Both the position numbers and the translations under genes were made by a program. Under the pieces are notes generated by a model. It was not told the origin of the DNA. It worked only from the letters and a program-made list of their open reading frames with translations, and made no database searches. From contig CAMDPJ010000100.1 of assembly GCA_945903925.1 (NCBI GenBank), positions 1 through 8,104 of the forward strand: a DNA stretch of 8,104 nt, in the 5' to 3' direction. Every line of letters starts with the position of its first letter. The first letter of the stretch is position 1. This document shows positions 1 to 6,543 of this stretch, piece after piece. Source of the DNA: Chryseobacterium gleum. Its GTDB lineage: Bacteria; Bacteroidota; Bacteroidia; Flavobacteriales_C; GCA-002722245.

Positions 1-1
1 T

Positions 2-49
2 GAAAGAACAACTGAAGTCACTTTAGGTGATGACATAAAAGTCGAATAA
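2..49 (+). CDS. C-terminal end of an upstream gene, probably the previous toxin tip (partial)
   Basis: An open frame enters from the left edge and ends at a TAA at 47-49. The fifteen visible residues are ERTTEVTLGDDIKVE. Too little remains to recognise a family. From the array layout, where each tip is followed closely by an exported immunity gene, this is probably the end of an RHS toxin tip whose partner is the YwqK-like gene 16 bases downstream. That assignment rests only on position and orientation. Confidence 0.5.
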   Translation, partial: ERTTEVTLGDDIKVE

Positions 50-65
50 CTTTTTTTTGAATAGT

Positions 66-929
66 ATGAAAATTATGAGGTATTTATTCGCGTTTTTTTT
101 TGTGGTAATTTCTCTACAATTAAAGGCGCAGAAAGATAATGTGAAAATATATAAACAGGGGTTTATTAGTCTTTTTGATGACTATAATTTACCTAATGGA
201 AATTGGGTTTCTTTTGAAAATGGTAAATTGAGAGCAGAAGCTAACTTCTCTAAAGATTCAATAACTCATGTTTTATACGATTCACTTGAGTTAATGCTCA
301 TAAGAAAAGTGTTATATAACTGTAATAAACTTATTAAAGAGCAATATTTTAGAAATAACATTATTGAATTTGAACGCTTCTTTAGTTTAACTAGTAATGA
401 CCAAATAGGACCAGAAAAAAGCTACAATGAAAGTGGAGAGTTATATAAAATGAGGTTTTTGAGAAACTCGGAACTATTCAGTTTGGATTCATTAGTGAAG
501 ATGTTTAATGAAATTAATTATAACCTAACTCCTTTTTTTAATGAAAATATTACTTGTAATTATAAAAAAGGAATTAATAGTTCGGGACAAAAGGAAATAG
601 GACTGCAAGATTTTGTGTTATTCGAAAAACATAAAAATGGATTGATTAAGACTTTGTCAAATTATATTAGCGAGGATAAATCAAAATCAGTGCAGTTCCA
701 GTTTGATCAGAACGGTATTTTATTTTCTGCCTTTTATTTTGAGAATGGTGAGCCAAAAAAAGAAACGATTTACTATGAATGTGGTAAAATCAATATCATA
801 ACAAATTATGACGATATAGGATATGTTAAGAAAATAGAATTTTATTCCGAAAAAGGTAAGCTAACAAAAGAAGAAATTTGGGATAACGGCAAATTGATCG
901 AAACTAAGAATTATCGGCGTTTTTTTTAA
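66..929 (+). CDS. Exported YwqK/MORN-like protein, probable immunity protein
   Basis: A 287-residue protein. The N-terminus is a Sec signal peptide: a basic start (MKIMRY), a hydrophobic stretch LFAFFFVVISL, and a probable cleavage after LKA before Gln. ATG at 66 is preferred to the in-frame TTG at 57, which would put residues before the natural signal start; ATG at 75 is also possible. The mature protein has loose MORN/YwqK-type beta repeats, seen near the N-terminus (NGNWVSFENGKLRAEANF) and as several units in the last 80 residues (FDQNGILFSAFYFENGE, EKGKLTKEEIWDNGKLIE). YwqK-type repeat proteins are commonly found next to Bacteroidota toxins as immunity or antitoxin proteins. It lies 16 bases after the preceding reading frame and 42 bases before a displaced RHS tip, so it most likely protects against the upstream toxin. 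The export signal suggests the target is in the periplasm or outer membrane. The middle of the protein (about residues 90-190) is not recognised. Confidence 0.75.
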   Translation: MKIMRYLFAFFFVVISLQLKAQKDNVKIYKQGFISLFDDYNLPNGNWVSFENGKLRAEANFSKDSITHVLYDSLELMLIRKVLYNCNKLIKEQYFRNNIIEFERFFSLTSNDQIGPEKSYNESGELYKMRFLRNSELFSLDSLVKMFNEINYNLTPFFNENITCNYKKGINSSGQKEIGLQDFVLFEKHKNGLIKTLSNYISEDKSKSVQFQFDQNGILFSAFYFENGEPKKETIYYECGKINIITNYDDIGYVKKIEFYSEKGKLTKEEIWDNGKLIETKNYRRFF

Positions 930-946
930 ACAGTTATAGACTATAA
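930..946 (+). repeat. Short palindrome just after an immunity gene stop
   Basis: Starting at the first base after the TAA stop, ACAG is followed by TTATAG-A-CTATAA (934-946), a near-perfect palindrome. The 9-mer ACAGTTATA recurs at 2739-2747, two bases after the stop of the lipoprotein gene ending at 2737, and there too it opens an inverted repeat. No T-run follows it, so it is not a standard intrinsic terminator. Its role is unknown; it could be a cassette boundary, an RNA-processing hairpin or chance in AT-rich DNA. Confidence 0.35.
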
Positions 947-961
947 TCAAAAACTAAACAG

Positions 962-988
962 CATTTCTATCGTGAATAAAAAGTTCGA
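962..988 (+). repeat. 27-base leader/junction repeat, copy 1
   Basis: These 27 bases are identical to 6544-6570. The block holds ten bases before the GTG start of the displaced tip (CATTTCTATC) and the first codons (Met-Asn-Lys-Lys-Phe). Downstream of it the two cassettes diverge: I count about 24 differences in the next roughly 84 bases. Perfect conservation across the junction, beside a less conserved core, marks a common recombination boundary or a functional start region. The intact RHS-type core at 4753 shares only the last seven bases (AGTTCGA) before continuing as core. Confidence 0.8.
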
Positions 989-1871
989 AGTGGATATTTT
1001 AAGTGCGAGTAATTTCACTTCATTTGGTTTTTTCATGAGTGACAAAAATCACTCAACCCCTAGCTATCGCTACGGATTCAATGGGAAAGAAAAAGATGAT
1101 GAGATTAATTCAGAAGGTAATTCGTATGATTTCGGCGCGAGGATGTATGATGGAAGAAGTGGAAGATGGTTGGCGATTGACCCGTCTGCGCTTAATTATC
1201 CTGATGTAAGCCCGTACAATTTTGTGTTAAATAATCCAATTCCATTAGTTGACCCAGATGGAAAAGACCCTAGAGAAGGAAATCAGGTAATAAATGTAAA
1301 TTTTGATAAGGCTTACGTAATTAAAATTGGTGACGATGCTCCGAAATTCACGACATACGATAGCAGATTAAACAAAAGGGCATCTGATTATTTTGCCTGG
1401 AATACGGCAATTGGGACTAGAGCAAGATTTTCAGGTGTAGTCGCACCGCTTTATAATTTCTCCCAAAATGTAGCGAAACTTGAAGAACTTGGTCGAGAGA
1501 AGTTATCAGCATCTGATAGAGGTAATCAATTTGTTCGGGCTTCAAAATCATCAACGGGTTATACATACATTGAGTTTAATTCACAAAGTACACAATTTAC
1601 ACTTAGGCAAGTTAGTAACTTAGGTACAGGCTATGAAAATGTTGTGACACATAAACAAGTGTATGAAAGTAACCCTAACGCAACTGGTCAAAACAATGAT
1701 GCTCTTCGAGTAACACAAGAGAATTGGACTAGTCTTTACACGAAATGTGTAGATGGAGTGGAAGAAAAGTGGTTCAAATCATTAACTTTTACTTACACTT
1801 ACGATGCTGCAGGAAATCAAACTGTTACAAGTTCAATGAAGGAGGAAAAAGCAATAGCTGATAAGCGTTAG
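972..1871 (+). CDS. Displaced RHS tip: short RHS core fused to an unrecognised C-terminal toxin domain
   Basis: A 299-residue protein starting with GTG. Residues 5-97 are the end of an RHS repeat-associated core: a diverged SASNFTSFGFFMS, then SYRYGFNGKEKDDE, YDFGARMYDGRSGRWLAIDP and VDPDGKDP, the usual end of the core. Residues 98-299 would be the variable tip. This region contains many Tyr, Asn, Ser and Thr, has no Cys-rich, HNH, deaminase or signal motif that I can recognise, and ends in a strongly charged tail. Near the C-terminus TFTYTYDAAGNQTVT resembles a YD repeat. No thousands-of-residues RHS shell precedes it, so on its own it could not form a delivery cage. It is best seen as a silent donor or remnant cassette, though it could be translated. 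Its likely immunity partner is the lipoprotein 19 bases downstream. It is in the same reading frame as the gene before it, separated by that gene's stop only. Confidence 0.85.
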   Translation: MNKKFEVDILSASNFTSFGFFMSDKNHSTPSYRYGFNGKEKDDEINSEGNSYDFGARMYDGRSGRWLAIDPSALNYPDVSPYNFVLNNPIPLVDPDGKDPREGNQVINVNFDKAYVIKIGDDAPKFTTYDSRLNKRASDYFAWNTAIGTRARFSGVVAPLYNFSQNVAKLEELGREKLSASDRGNQFVRASKSSTGYTYIEFNSQSTQFTLRQVSNLGTGYENVVTHKQVYESNPNATGQNNDALRVTQENWTSLYTKCVDGVEEKWFKSLTFTYTYDAAGNQTVTSSMKEEKAIADKR

Positions 1872-1890
1872 CTAAAATATCTACATTAAT

Positions 1891-2331
1891 ATGATAAGAA
1901 ATAATATACTAATAGCAACAATTATTTTTTGTTGTTGCTCTTGTTTTACTAAGACTCAAGATGTCTCAACAAGATTTAGCGAACAGGAACTTTATAATTT
2001 TGGACTTGAGCCTAATCAAAGTGTTTACGATTTTTTCAAATCAGGTTTATCTGCCTCTGATTTGAAGGCTATTTGCGAGGAAACAAAAGACTTTCGTGTT
2101 ATCAAAATTGCGTTTATGCTCAAAGATTCTACAGTAACTGAATGTGAAGTGAGTGTCTATGACTATTTTCCAGAAAAAAAAGAAGGAAGAATAGCCAGAA
2201 AAGAGATTTCAATAACTGGAGAGAAATTCAAGAATTTATTATTAAATAAAAAAGCGAACTTTTATTTCATTGATAATTATGAACTTGGGCATTATGATTT
2301 TAGACTAAATTTGAATAAGTATTGCAATTAA
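1891..2331 (+). CDS. Small lipoprotein, probable immunity protein for the preceding tip
   Basis: A 146-residue protein with a lipoprotein-type signal: MIRNNILIATIIF followed by CCCSC, where one of the cysteines would be lipidated. The mature part is acidic to mixed, with the stretches FRVIKIAFMLKDSTVTECEVSVYDY and FYFIDNYELGHYDFRL that predict beta strands. No family is recognised. It starts 19 bases after the displaced tip and is co-oriented, which is the usual place for an immunity gene. Membrane anchoring would place it on the periplasmic side, so the paired toxin would be expected to act there. The function is inferred from position and export signal only. Confidence 0.65.
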   Translation: MIRNNILIATIIFCCCSCFTKTQDVSTRFSEQELYNFGLEPNQSVYDFFKSGLSASDLKAICEETKDFRVIKIAFMLKDSTVTECEVSVYDYFPEKKEGRIARKEISITGEKFKNLLLNKKANFYFIDNYELGHYDFRLNLNKYCN

Positions 2332-2350
2332 AATAATATTTGTTTCTATA

Positions 2351-2737
2351 ATGAAAGTTTTGAGATTATTAATAATTGGAACGTTTGTCAGCTTGTGTTT
2401 GATTGGCTGTGATGCTGGATATGGCGGGGCTGAAACAAAATTTGATAGTCAAAAATGGCTTGTTGGGGATGGTTTAAATGAAAATCTGAGGTATGATATG
2501 ATAGATGATTTAACAAAAAAACATCTATTTAAAGGAGCTTCAAAAAATGAGATAATAAAACTACTCGGAAATTGTCTTTTTGTTAAAATTGAAGGTTCGT
2601 ATGATGCTGACAATACATTACAATATGAAATTGGAAGAATGGAATATGATAGATGCTTTTTAAATCTTCTTTTTGATGAAAATGATAAATTATTAGAAAG
2701 CAAAATCCTGTTTGAGCGTATCGTGCCCATTTCATAA
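2351..2737 (+). CDS. Small lipoprotein with a BamE/SmpA-like arrangement, possible second immunity protein
   Basis: A 128-residue protein with a clear lipoprotein signal (MKVLRLLIIGTFVSLCLIGC, lipobox LIGC, Cys20). The mature part has the order seen in small BamE/SmpA-like lipoproteins: a short helix region with RYDMIDDLTKKHLFKGASKNEIIKLLGN, then YEIGR, then strands DRCFLNLLFDENDKLLESKIL. The pattern of a G-x-S-x-x-E-I-x-x-L-L-G helix followed by a beta sheet supports the fold. It probably does not act in outer-membrane assembly, since it sits in a toxin array rather than a housekeeping context. It lies 19 bases after another small lipoprotein gene, so the pair may be two immunity genes, one of them left from a lost tip. 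Confidence 0.65.
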   Translation: MKVLRLLIIGTFVSLCLIGCDAGYGGAETKFDSQKWLVGDGLNENLRYDMIDDLTKKHLFKGASKNEIIKLLGNCLFVKIEGSYDADNTLQYEIGRMEYDRCFLNLLFDENDKLLESKILFERIVPIS

Positions 2738-3245
2738 GACAGTTATAAGAAACCGTTGCTTATAAGAGACATTTAGTAAAATTAAGGGTTTTAGAAGGTT
2801 GGATAAAAAATCAGAAAATCGTGTTGAGAGAAAAAGTGAAATCTTTAAATTTGAGAGAGTAAAAAATAGAGTTCATTGAATTATTGAAAATAAGAATAGA
2901 GTAGTTGAGTAGTTTGAACGAAAAATCAATGGTTATAGAGTGGCAAATATTTATAGCTATCGCAGAACATCTTGTTTTATGTTCGTTTGATTCAATTCTG
3001 TGAAGAGATTTAAACACAGAGATTGCAGAGCACATTTTGATTGTGCTTAATTCTAAATTTTTTAGCTTCTAAAAGTTGAGAATTGTAAGAAATAGAATTA
3101 GGATTATTGCCAGCATGGGGAAAGATTCAATTGTTTTAATAAAATCGCCCCATTGGCTTAAAATGCGGCTTCCGAGAGATATAATATGGCTAATGTGGAA
3201 GAGTTAAAACAGAAGATATTGAGAGTGCATCCGATGGGTTAAGAG
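2738..3245 (+). other. Intergenic region with no convincing gene
   Basis: About 500 bases separate the last lipoprotein gene from the convergent gene on the - strand. No RHS core, no long open frame and no tRNA-like sequence is visible. It holds the inverted repeat at 2743-2765, two weak hairpins (GAACAT/ATGTTC at 2965-2984; AGCACA/TGTGCT at 3029-3047), and a short open frame at 3186-3242 that begins MANVEELKQKIL and stops after 18 codons. A 74-codon frame on the - strand at 2811-3035 has no protein-like features. The region may be the decayed scar of a lost cassette or hold an untranslated RNA; the sequence alone does not decide. Confidence 0.5.
2743..2765 (+). repeat. Inverted repeat (hairpin) just after an immunity gene stop
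   Basis: TTATAAG and CTTATAA pair perfectly over seven bases around a nine-base loop (AAACCGTTG), and AAC/GTT inside the loop can extend the stem past one mismatch. It starts five bases after the TAA at 2735-2737. ACAGTTATA at 2739-2747 is shared with 930-938. No T-run follows, so a standard terminator is unlikely. Confidence 0.45.
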
Positions 3246-3860
3246 TTATACCCTAGGGAATTTAGGGTCTTCCACTCTTGGAATAAAATATCCTTTAATA
3301 CAATTAGGATTACGCACACAGATTTGGATATGGTTTTTCTCATTAAACCCAGACCCTTCGTAAAGCTCCCCACCTTCAACAAATACCCCTCTTACAGAAT
3401 CAAATTCATGTCCATCATTAGATTTTTGATATTGGTTCAGGAAGTTGATGATAGTACAATCTAAGTATCGGAGCATTGGAATGTTTTTCTCTTGCAATTT
3501 ATTTTCAGGAAGCTTGGTTCCTGTTGCTTCGTGGAAGTTTTTTAGGATTTCATAACTATTTTTAAGTAGTTGTAATGATTTGTCTTCAAGTAAATCCAAA
3601 CAATATCCTAAGTCGATTACAGCTCCTATTACGGCTGGATTAGTAACCTTTTTTGAACTTTTTTTAGGATTCTTTTTTAAGTCTTGTGCGTATTTTAATG
3701 CTCGGTCGTAATTGTTCTCCCAAAAGTAAATCCCGTGTCCTAACCAATCATAAGCATTTTCACTACCAGTTAATGGTTGCTTGCCTGTGATAACGGTATC
3801 AACTACCGATTGGTCACAGCCATGAAATGCAATAATTAAATTAGTATGGGTTGTGTACAT
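3246..3860 (-). CDS. Putative ADP-ribosyltransferase-fold toxin of a two-gene toxin-antitoxin-like operon
   Basis: A 204-residue protein without a signal peptide, so cytoplasmic. The order of motifs matches the PARP/ART-type fold: FHGCD near the N-terminus with His13; NAYDWLGHGIYFWENNYDRALKYA with Tyr45 and the GxGIYF...RALKYA helix expected after the second ART motif; and, near the C-terminus, FDSVRGVFVEGGELY followed by KNHIQICVRNPNCIKGYF, which lies where PARP-like proteins have the third motif. In that strand Gln179 sits where many have Glu, so catalysis is not certain. The gene begins inside the stop of the 50-residue gene upstream (TAATG, one base shared). This coupling to a small antitoxin-like gene is the main reason to call it a toxin. 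It is on the opposite strand to the RHS array and shows no RHS core, so it looks like an independent cassette. The substrate is unknown. Confidence 0.7.
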   Translation of the reverse strand: MYTTHTNLIIAFHGCDQSVVDTVITGKQPLTGSENAYDWLGHGIYFWENNYDRALKYAQDLKKNPKKSSKKVTNPAVIGAVIDLGYCLDLLEDKSLQLLKNSYEILKNFHEATGTKLPENKLQEKNIPMLRYLDCTIINFLNQYQKSNDGHEFDSVRGVFVEGGELYEGSGFNEKNHIQICVRNPNCIKGYFIPRVEDPKFPRV

Positions 3861-4012
3861 TAAGCAGCTTTATATTCCTTTGTAACGTTTCCGTTTTTAT
3901 CAAGAATACCTGCGGCAACAAGCATGTTTTTCACCTTGTCAGGTGAAGTCTTGGCTTCTTTTTTAAAAGCTTCAAGCTTTTTCAATATGTCTTTTAATTC
4001 TCTATCGCTCAT
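3860..4012 (-). CDS. Small putative antitoxin, 50 residues, upstream partner of the ART-like toxin
   Basis: On the - strand an ATG at 4012-4010 opens a 50-codon frame ending with TAA at 3862-3860. The protein begins MSDRELKDILKKLEAFKKEA, a charged amphipathic helix, continues with SPDKVKNMLVAAGILD, and ends NGNVTKEYKAA. The pattern of a short helix followed by AGI-x-x-x-x-G-x-x-T-x-x-Y resembles the small antitoxin-type proteins found beside bacterial toxins, though I do not recognise a named family. Its TAA overlaps the ATG of the next gene by one base, so the two are probably made by coupled translation. The frame is shorter than usual gene-finding cut-offs and could be missed. A plausible Bacteroidota promoter lies just upstream. 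Confidence 0.7.
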   Translation of the reverse strand: MSDRELKDILKKLEAFKKEAKTSPDKVKNMLVAAGILDKNGNVTKEYKAA

Positions 4013-4029
4013 AAGAACAATTTATATAA

Positions 4030-4058
4030 CGAAGATATGAAAATAATAAAAATAACAA
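4030..4058 (-). promoter_or_regulatory. Possible Bacteroidota-type promoter of the toxin-antitoxin operon
   Basis: Read on the - strand, TTG (4058-4056) is followed after 18 bases by TATCTTCG (4037-4030). This fits the Bacteroidota consensus of TTG and TAnnTTTG with one mismatch in the second box. It would start transcription about 10 bases before the ATG at 4012, giving a short leader. The region is AT-rich, so a chance match cannot be excluded. Confidence 0.35.
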
Positions 4059-4139
4059 CCTAAAGGTGTTTTTAAATACGAACAATTTATAGTTAAGTTG
4101 TTGTTTGAAAGTCAAATAGTGCTAAATTTAAGGCGGATA

Positions 4140-5690
4140 ATGATAGCCTCTTCTAAAGTAAATATAGCTTCTGTAACACACTGCTGCACTAGTGTTTATT
4201 CTATTTTTAGAGTTTCCAAACGGCATGTAAATGGCAAAGTAACATCAGTAACCAGAACTGCTGGTTCTATCAAACCCGATTTAGAATTCCAATACGATGC
4301 TATGGGCAACCGAACAGTTAAAATAGTTAAACCACGCACAATAAATGGTGCTTCAGATGAAAGTAAATGGGAATATTCTTATTATGTTCGTGATGCATCG
4401 GGCAACGTTATGGCAATTTACAGTAAGAAATATACTTCCGTTGGCAACAGTTTCTACACAGAGAAATACACTTTGTTAGAGCAAGATATTTATGGCAGCA
4501 GCCGATTGGGAACTTATACCCCAGTTGACAATGTGATAGCCAGCCGAGATGTTTACGGAACGATAGATGCAACTACCAAGAAAATCAACATCAGTAACGT
4601 TTACAACTTAAGTAACAAAACAAAAGATGCTACCAATTTGGCGTTGTACACAGGGCATAAATCTTACGAACTAAGCAACCATTTAGGTAACGTATTGGCT
4701 GTTGTGAGCGATAGAATTATTCCAATCAGCTCTAATGCAACCACTGTGGAAGAGTTCGATGCCGATGTTGTAAGTGCCAGCGATTTTACACCATTTGGTA
4801 TGGCTATGAGCTCTAGAAAGTACTCTACGCCTAGCTATCGCTACTCCTTCAATACACAAGAAAAAACTGAAGAGTTAGGAGAAGGACATACAACGGCACT
4901 TTATTGGGAGTATGATGGTAAGTTGGGGAGAAGGTGGAATGTGGATCCTGTTATTAAGATGTATGAAAGCCCATATACCACATTTTCTAATAATCCAATA
5001 ATTTTTGTTGATTGGATGGGGGCTGACACTTTAGATATTACTAAGACTGACGGTAAATGGGGAATATCTAGTACTAAAATCGTATCAGGTGATGATGTGT
5101 TTAGAGTTAACGATGGTACTGAGACTAAAACTTATACTTTCTCAGAAGGTGAATATGGCAAAAGGCTTAGTGTGTTAAATTTGGAGAATGATGCTTCTTA
5201 TACATTAGGTGTTTACCATGTTTCAGGTAAAGACAGTGAGGGGGCTTCAGGTTTTGCTATCACTCCAGGTGGAGAAGCGAGTACTGCTGTGGGATCAGGT
5301 AAACGGTTACCTGATGACACGTATACACTTGCCGGTACAGGAGATGGCACCAATCAATCATTATTTAAATGGGTCCAACCTCTTGTATCAAGTGGAGAAA
5401 CTGGCGGTGACGTTTCAGGTAGGGGGGTTAAAATTCATCCAGTAGCTTCAGCTGCTGTAGAAACTGAAGTTGGGCAATGGACAGAAGGTTGTTATGTTGT
5501 TTGTACGGAGTATATTAAGAATGGTACAGAACTTAAATACAATTGTGAACTCAGTAAAAAAACATCCAAGCTTATAAACCAAATGCTAGGATCAACAACG
5601 GATTACGATAGTACTGGTAAAAAGAGTAGACCTGGCTCTGATTTTGGTAATGGAATGAATTTTAAACTAATTCAAAAAACAGCCTTTTAA
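4140..5690 (+). CDS. 5'-truncated RHS gene with a DUF5675/L,D-transpeptidase-like tip
   Basis: From ATG 4140 the product has 516 residues; an in-frame TTG at 4098 would add 14. The first about 29 residues do not look like RHS. Homology starts near codon 30 (NGKVTSVTRTAGSIKPDLEFQYDAMGNRTVK), then continues through VRDASGNVMAIY, LLEQDIYGSSRLGTY, SYELSNHLGNVLAVVSDR, DFTPFGMAMS, SYRYSFNTQEK and YDGKLGRRWNVDP, ending with VDWMG near residue 293. The large N-terminal shell of a real RHS protein is missing, so this is a truncated copy joined to foreign 5' sequence. The tip (about residues 294-516) has LGVYHVSG, SGFAITPGG and LPDDTYTL, then GRGVKIHP with His433 and WTEGC with Cys451. That order fits DUF5675-like proteins and recalls the His and Cys of L,D-transpeptidases, so a cell-wall target is plausible but unproven. 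Its stop overlaps the next gene's ATG by one base (TAATG), tying it to its immunity protein. Confidence 0.8.
   Translation: MIASSKVNIASVTHCCTSVYSIFRVSKRHVNGKVTSVTRTAGSIKPDLEFQYDAMGNRTVKIVKPRTINGASDESKWEYSYYVRDASGNVMAIYSKKYTSVGNSFYTEKYTLLEQDIYGSSRLGTYTPVDNVIASRDVYGTIDATTKKINISNVYNLSNKTKDATNLALYTGHKSYELSNHLGNVLAVVSDRIIPISSNATTVEEFDADVVSASDFTPFGMAMSSRKYSTPSYRYSFNTQEKTEELGEGHTTALYWEYDGKLGRRWNVDPVIKMYESPYTTFSNNPIIFVDWMGADTLDITKTDGKWGISSTKIVSGDDVFRVNDGTETKTYTFSEGEYGKRLSVLNLENDASYTLGVYHVSGKDSEGASGFAITPGGEASTAVGSGKRLPDDTYTLAGTGDGTNQSLFKWVQPLVSSGETGGDVSGRGVKIHPVASAAVETEVGQWTEGCYVVCTEYIKNGTELKYNCELSKKTSKLINQMLGSTTDYDSTGKKSRPGSDFGNGMNFKLIQKTAF
4753..4949 (+). repeat. RHS-core repeat, copy 1 (matches 6564-6760)
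   Basis: This coding stretch aligns without gaps to 6564-6760. From 4753 to 4918 I count eight differences in 166 bases (about 95% identity); most look synonymous. The two then diverge while keeping the core's protein pattern up to GATCCT. It provides homology by which one tip could replace another. Confidence 0.85.
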
Positions 5691-6502
5691 TGAAAGCACT
5701 AATTAGTATATCCAGTTTTGTATTAATCATTATTGTTGTTTTTCCTTTTTACGCTTCTTGTAGTTATCAAAGAACAAAAAAAATAGTTAGTATAAATAGG
5801 ACTGACTCCCTGTACATAGACCGTTTGAAATTAACTTTAATTGGAGAACAATTATATCCTCGTGAAAGTAAACCAAATAACTTAAGACGAATTTTAGATG
5901 AAAAAGTATTGTTGCTTTTTGAATCAGGTATGTATGCTTATTGTTTTTACAACAAGACACAAGAAACAAATTTCTTAACAGGTTCTTTTTGGGGTAATCT
6001 ACTGCCAAAACACCTCAATCAATCATATTATAATTTAACTGAAGAATCAAGGTATAAGAGAATAGATTATACTGATGGTCCATTTTTAACTGGTTTTTAT
6101 AGTGCCGAAGACTCTATAGTATTGCATACTGCTGATTTAAAGCGCTTTGAAAATAAAAAAACCAGCGAAGTATATGTGAATTATTGTTCTATTTCTGATA
6201 CATTATTTGAATTCAATAATATTAGTGTTGGTGATAGCTTAGAAAAGCTCCTTTACGAATTCCATATTCCTGATTTCTTTAGTTCGAAAGAAAAATTTAA
6301 TCTTGTTTTGATGGATGCAACTTCACAAATTAATAATGCTTGGTACATAAATTTCCCTGATCACTATTCGAATTATACCAATGCATTAGTTCTGTCATTT
6401 GAAAAAAATAAGCTTGTCCGAATTCAATATGTTCAGAGTGAGTATGTCGAGTATATTTTTAAAAACAAAAATATTTTAACTAGGGATATTCATTATAACT
6501 AA
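5690..6502 (+). CDS. Lipoprotein, probable immunity protein for the DUF5675-like tip
   Basis: A 270-residue protein with a lipoprotein signal: MKALISISSFVLIIIVVFPFYASC, with Cys24 followed by Ser. The start ATG shares one base with the toxin's TAA, so translation is likely coupled, a common feature of effector-immunity pairs. The mature protein has no recognised family. About residues 70-140 hold VLLLFESGMYAYCFYNK, a GSFWGNLLPK stretch and EDSIVLHTADLK, a pattern of 'FE-G-x-Y-x-Y ... G-S/T-x-x ... DS-x-x-L' also seen, in shorter form, in the lipoprotein starting at 7636. Later parts (SVGDSLEKLLYEFHIPDFF and VLSFEKNKLVRIQYV) suggest a mixed alpha/beta fold. Membrane anchoring on the periplasmic side fits a toxin that acts on the cell wall or envelope. 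Confidence 0.7.
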   Translation: MKALISISSFVLIIIVVFPFYASCSYQRTKKIVSINRTDSLYIDRLKLTLIGEQLYPRESKPNNLRRILDEKVLLLFESGMYAYCFYNKTQETNFLTGSFWGNLLPKHLNQSYYNLTEESRYKRIDYTDGPFLTGFYSAEDSIVLHTADLKRFENKKTSEVYVNYCSISDTLFEFNNISVGDSLEKLLYEFHIPDFFSSKEKFNLVLMDATSQINNAWYINFPDHYSNYTNALVLSFEKNKLVRIQYVQSEYVEYIFKNKNILTRDIHYN

Positions 6503-6543
6503 ATCTGGGCTAAGAATTGGGTGACAGACGGTTATTAAAAAAT

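Noticed and set aside
930..972. Readthrough fusion of the YwqK-like protein with the displaced tip, since both are in the same frame with one stop between
   Set aside because: Same frame has a one-in-three chance, the matching arrangement at 6503-6553 has a second stop, and no recoding signal is seen.
2311..2343. TTG followed 21 bases later by AATATTTG as a promoter for the 2351 gene
   Set aside because: The second box departs from TAnnTTTG, transcription would start almost at the ATG, and the tight 19-base spacing suggests co-transcription with the gene before.
2811..3035. 74-codon open frame on the - strand
   Set aside because: No protein-like pattern, no neighbour it could pair with, and AT-rich sequence of this kind opens frames by chance.
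2965..3047. Two six-base-pair hairpins (GAACAT/ATGTTC, AGCACA/TGTGCT) as terminators or a small RNA
   Set aside because: Stems are short and AT-rich surroundings make them likely by chance; no T-run follows either one.
3014..3060. CRISPR-like or other repeat array around the ACAGAGATTGCAGAG stretch
   Set aside because: The short similar words are not regularly spaced and no repeat-spacer pattern exists anywhere in the window.
3115..3207. Short + strand frame starting MGKDSIVLIKSPHW
   Set aside because: Only 30 residues, no start context and no recognisable features; not enough to call a gene.
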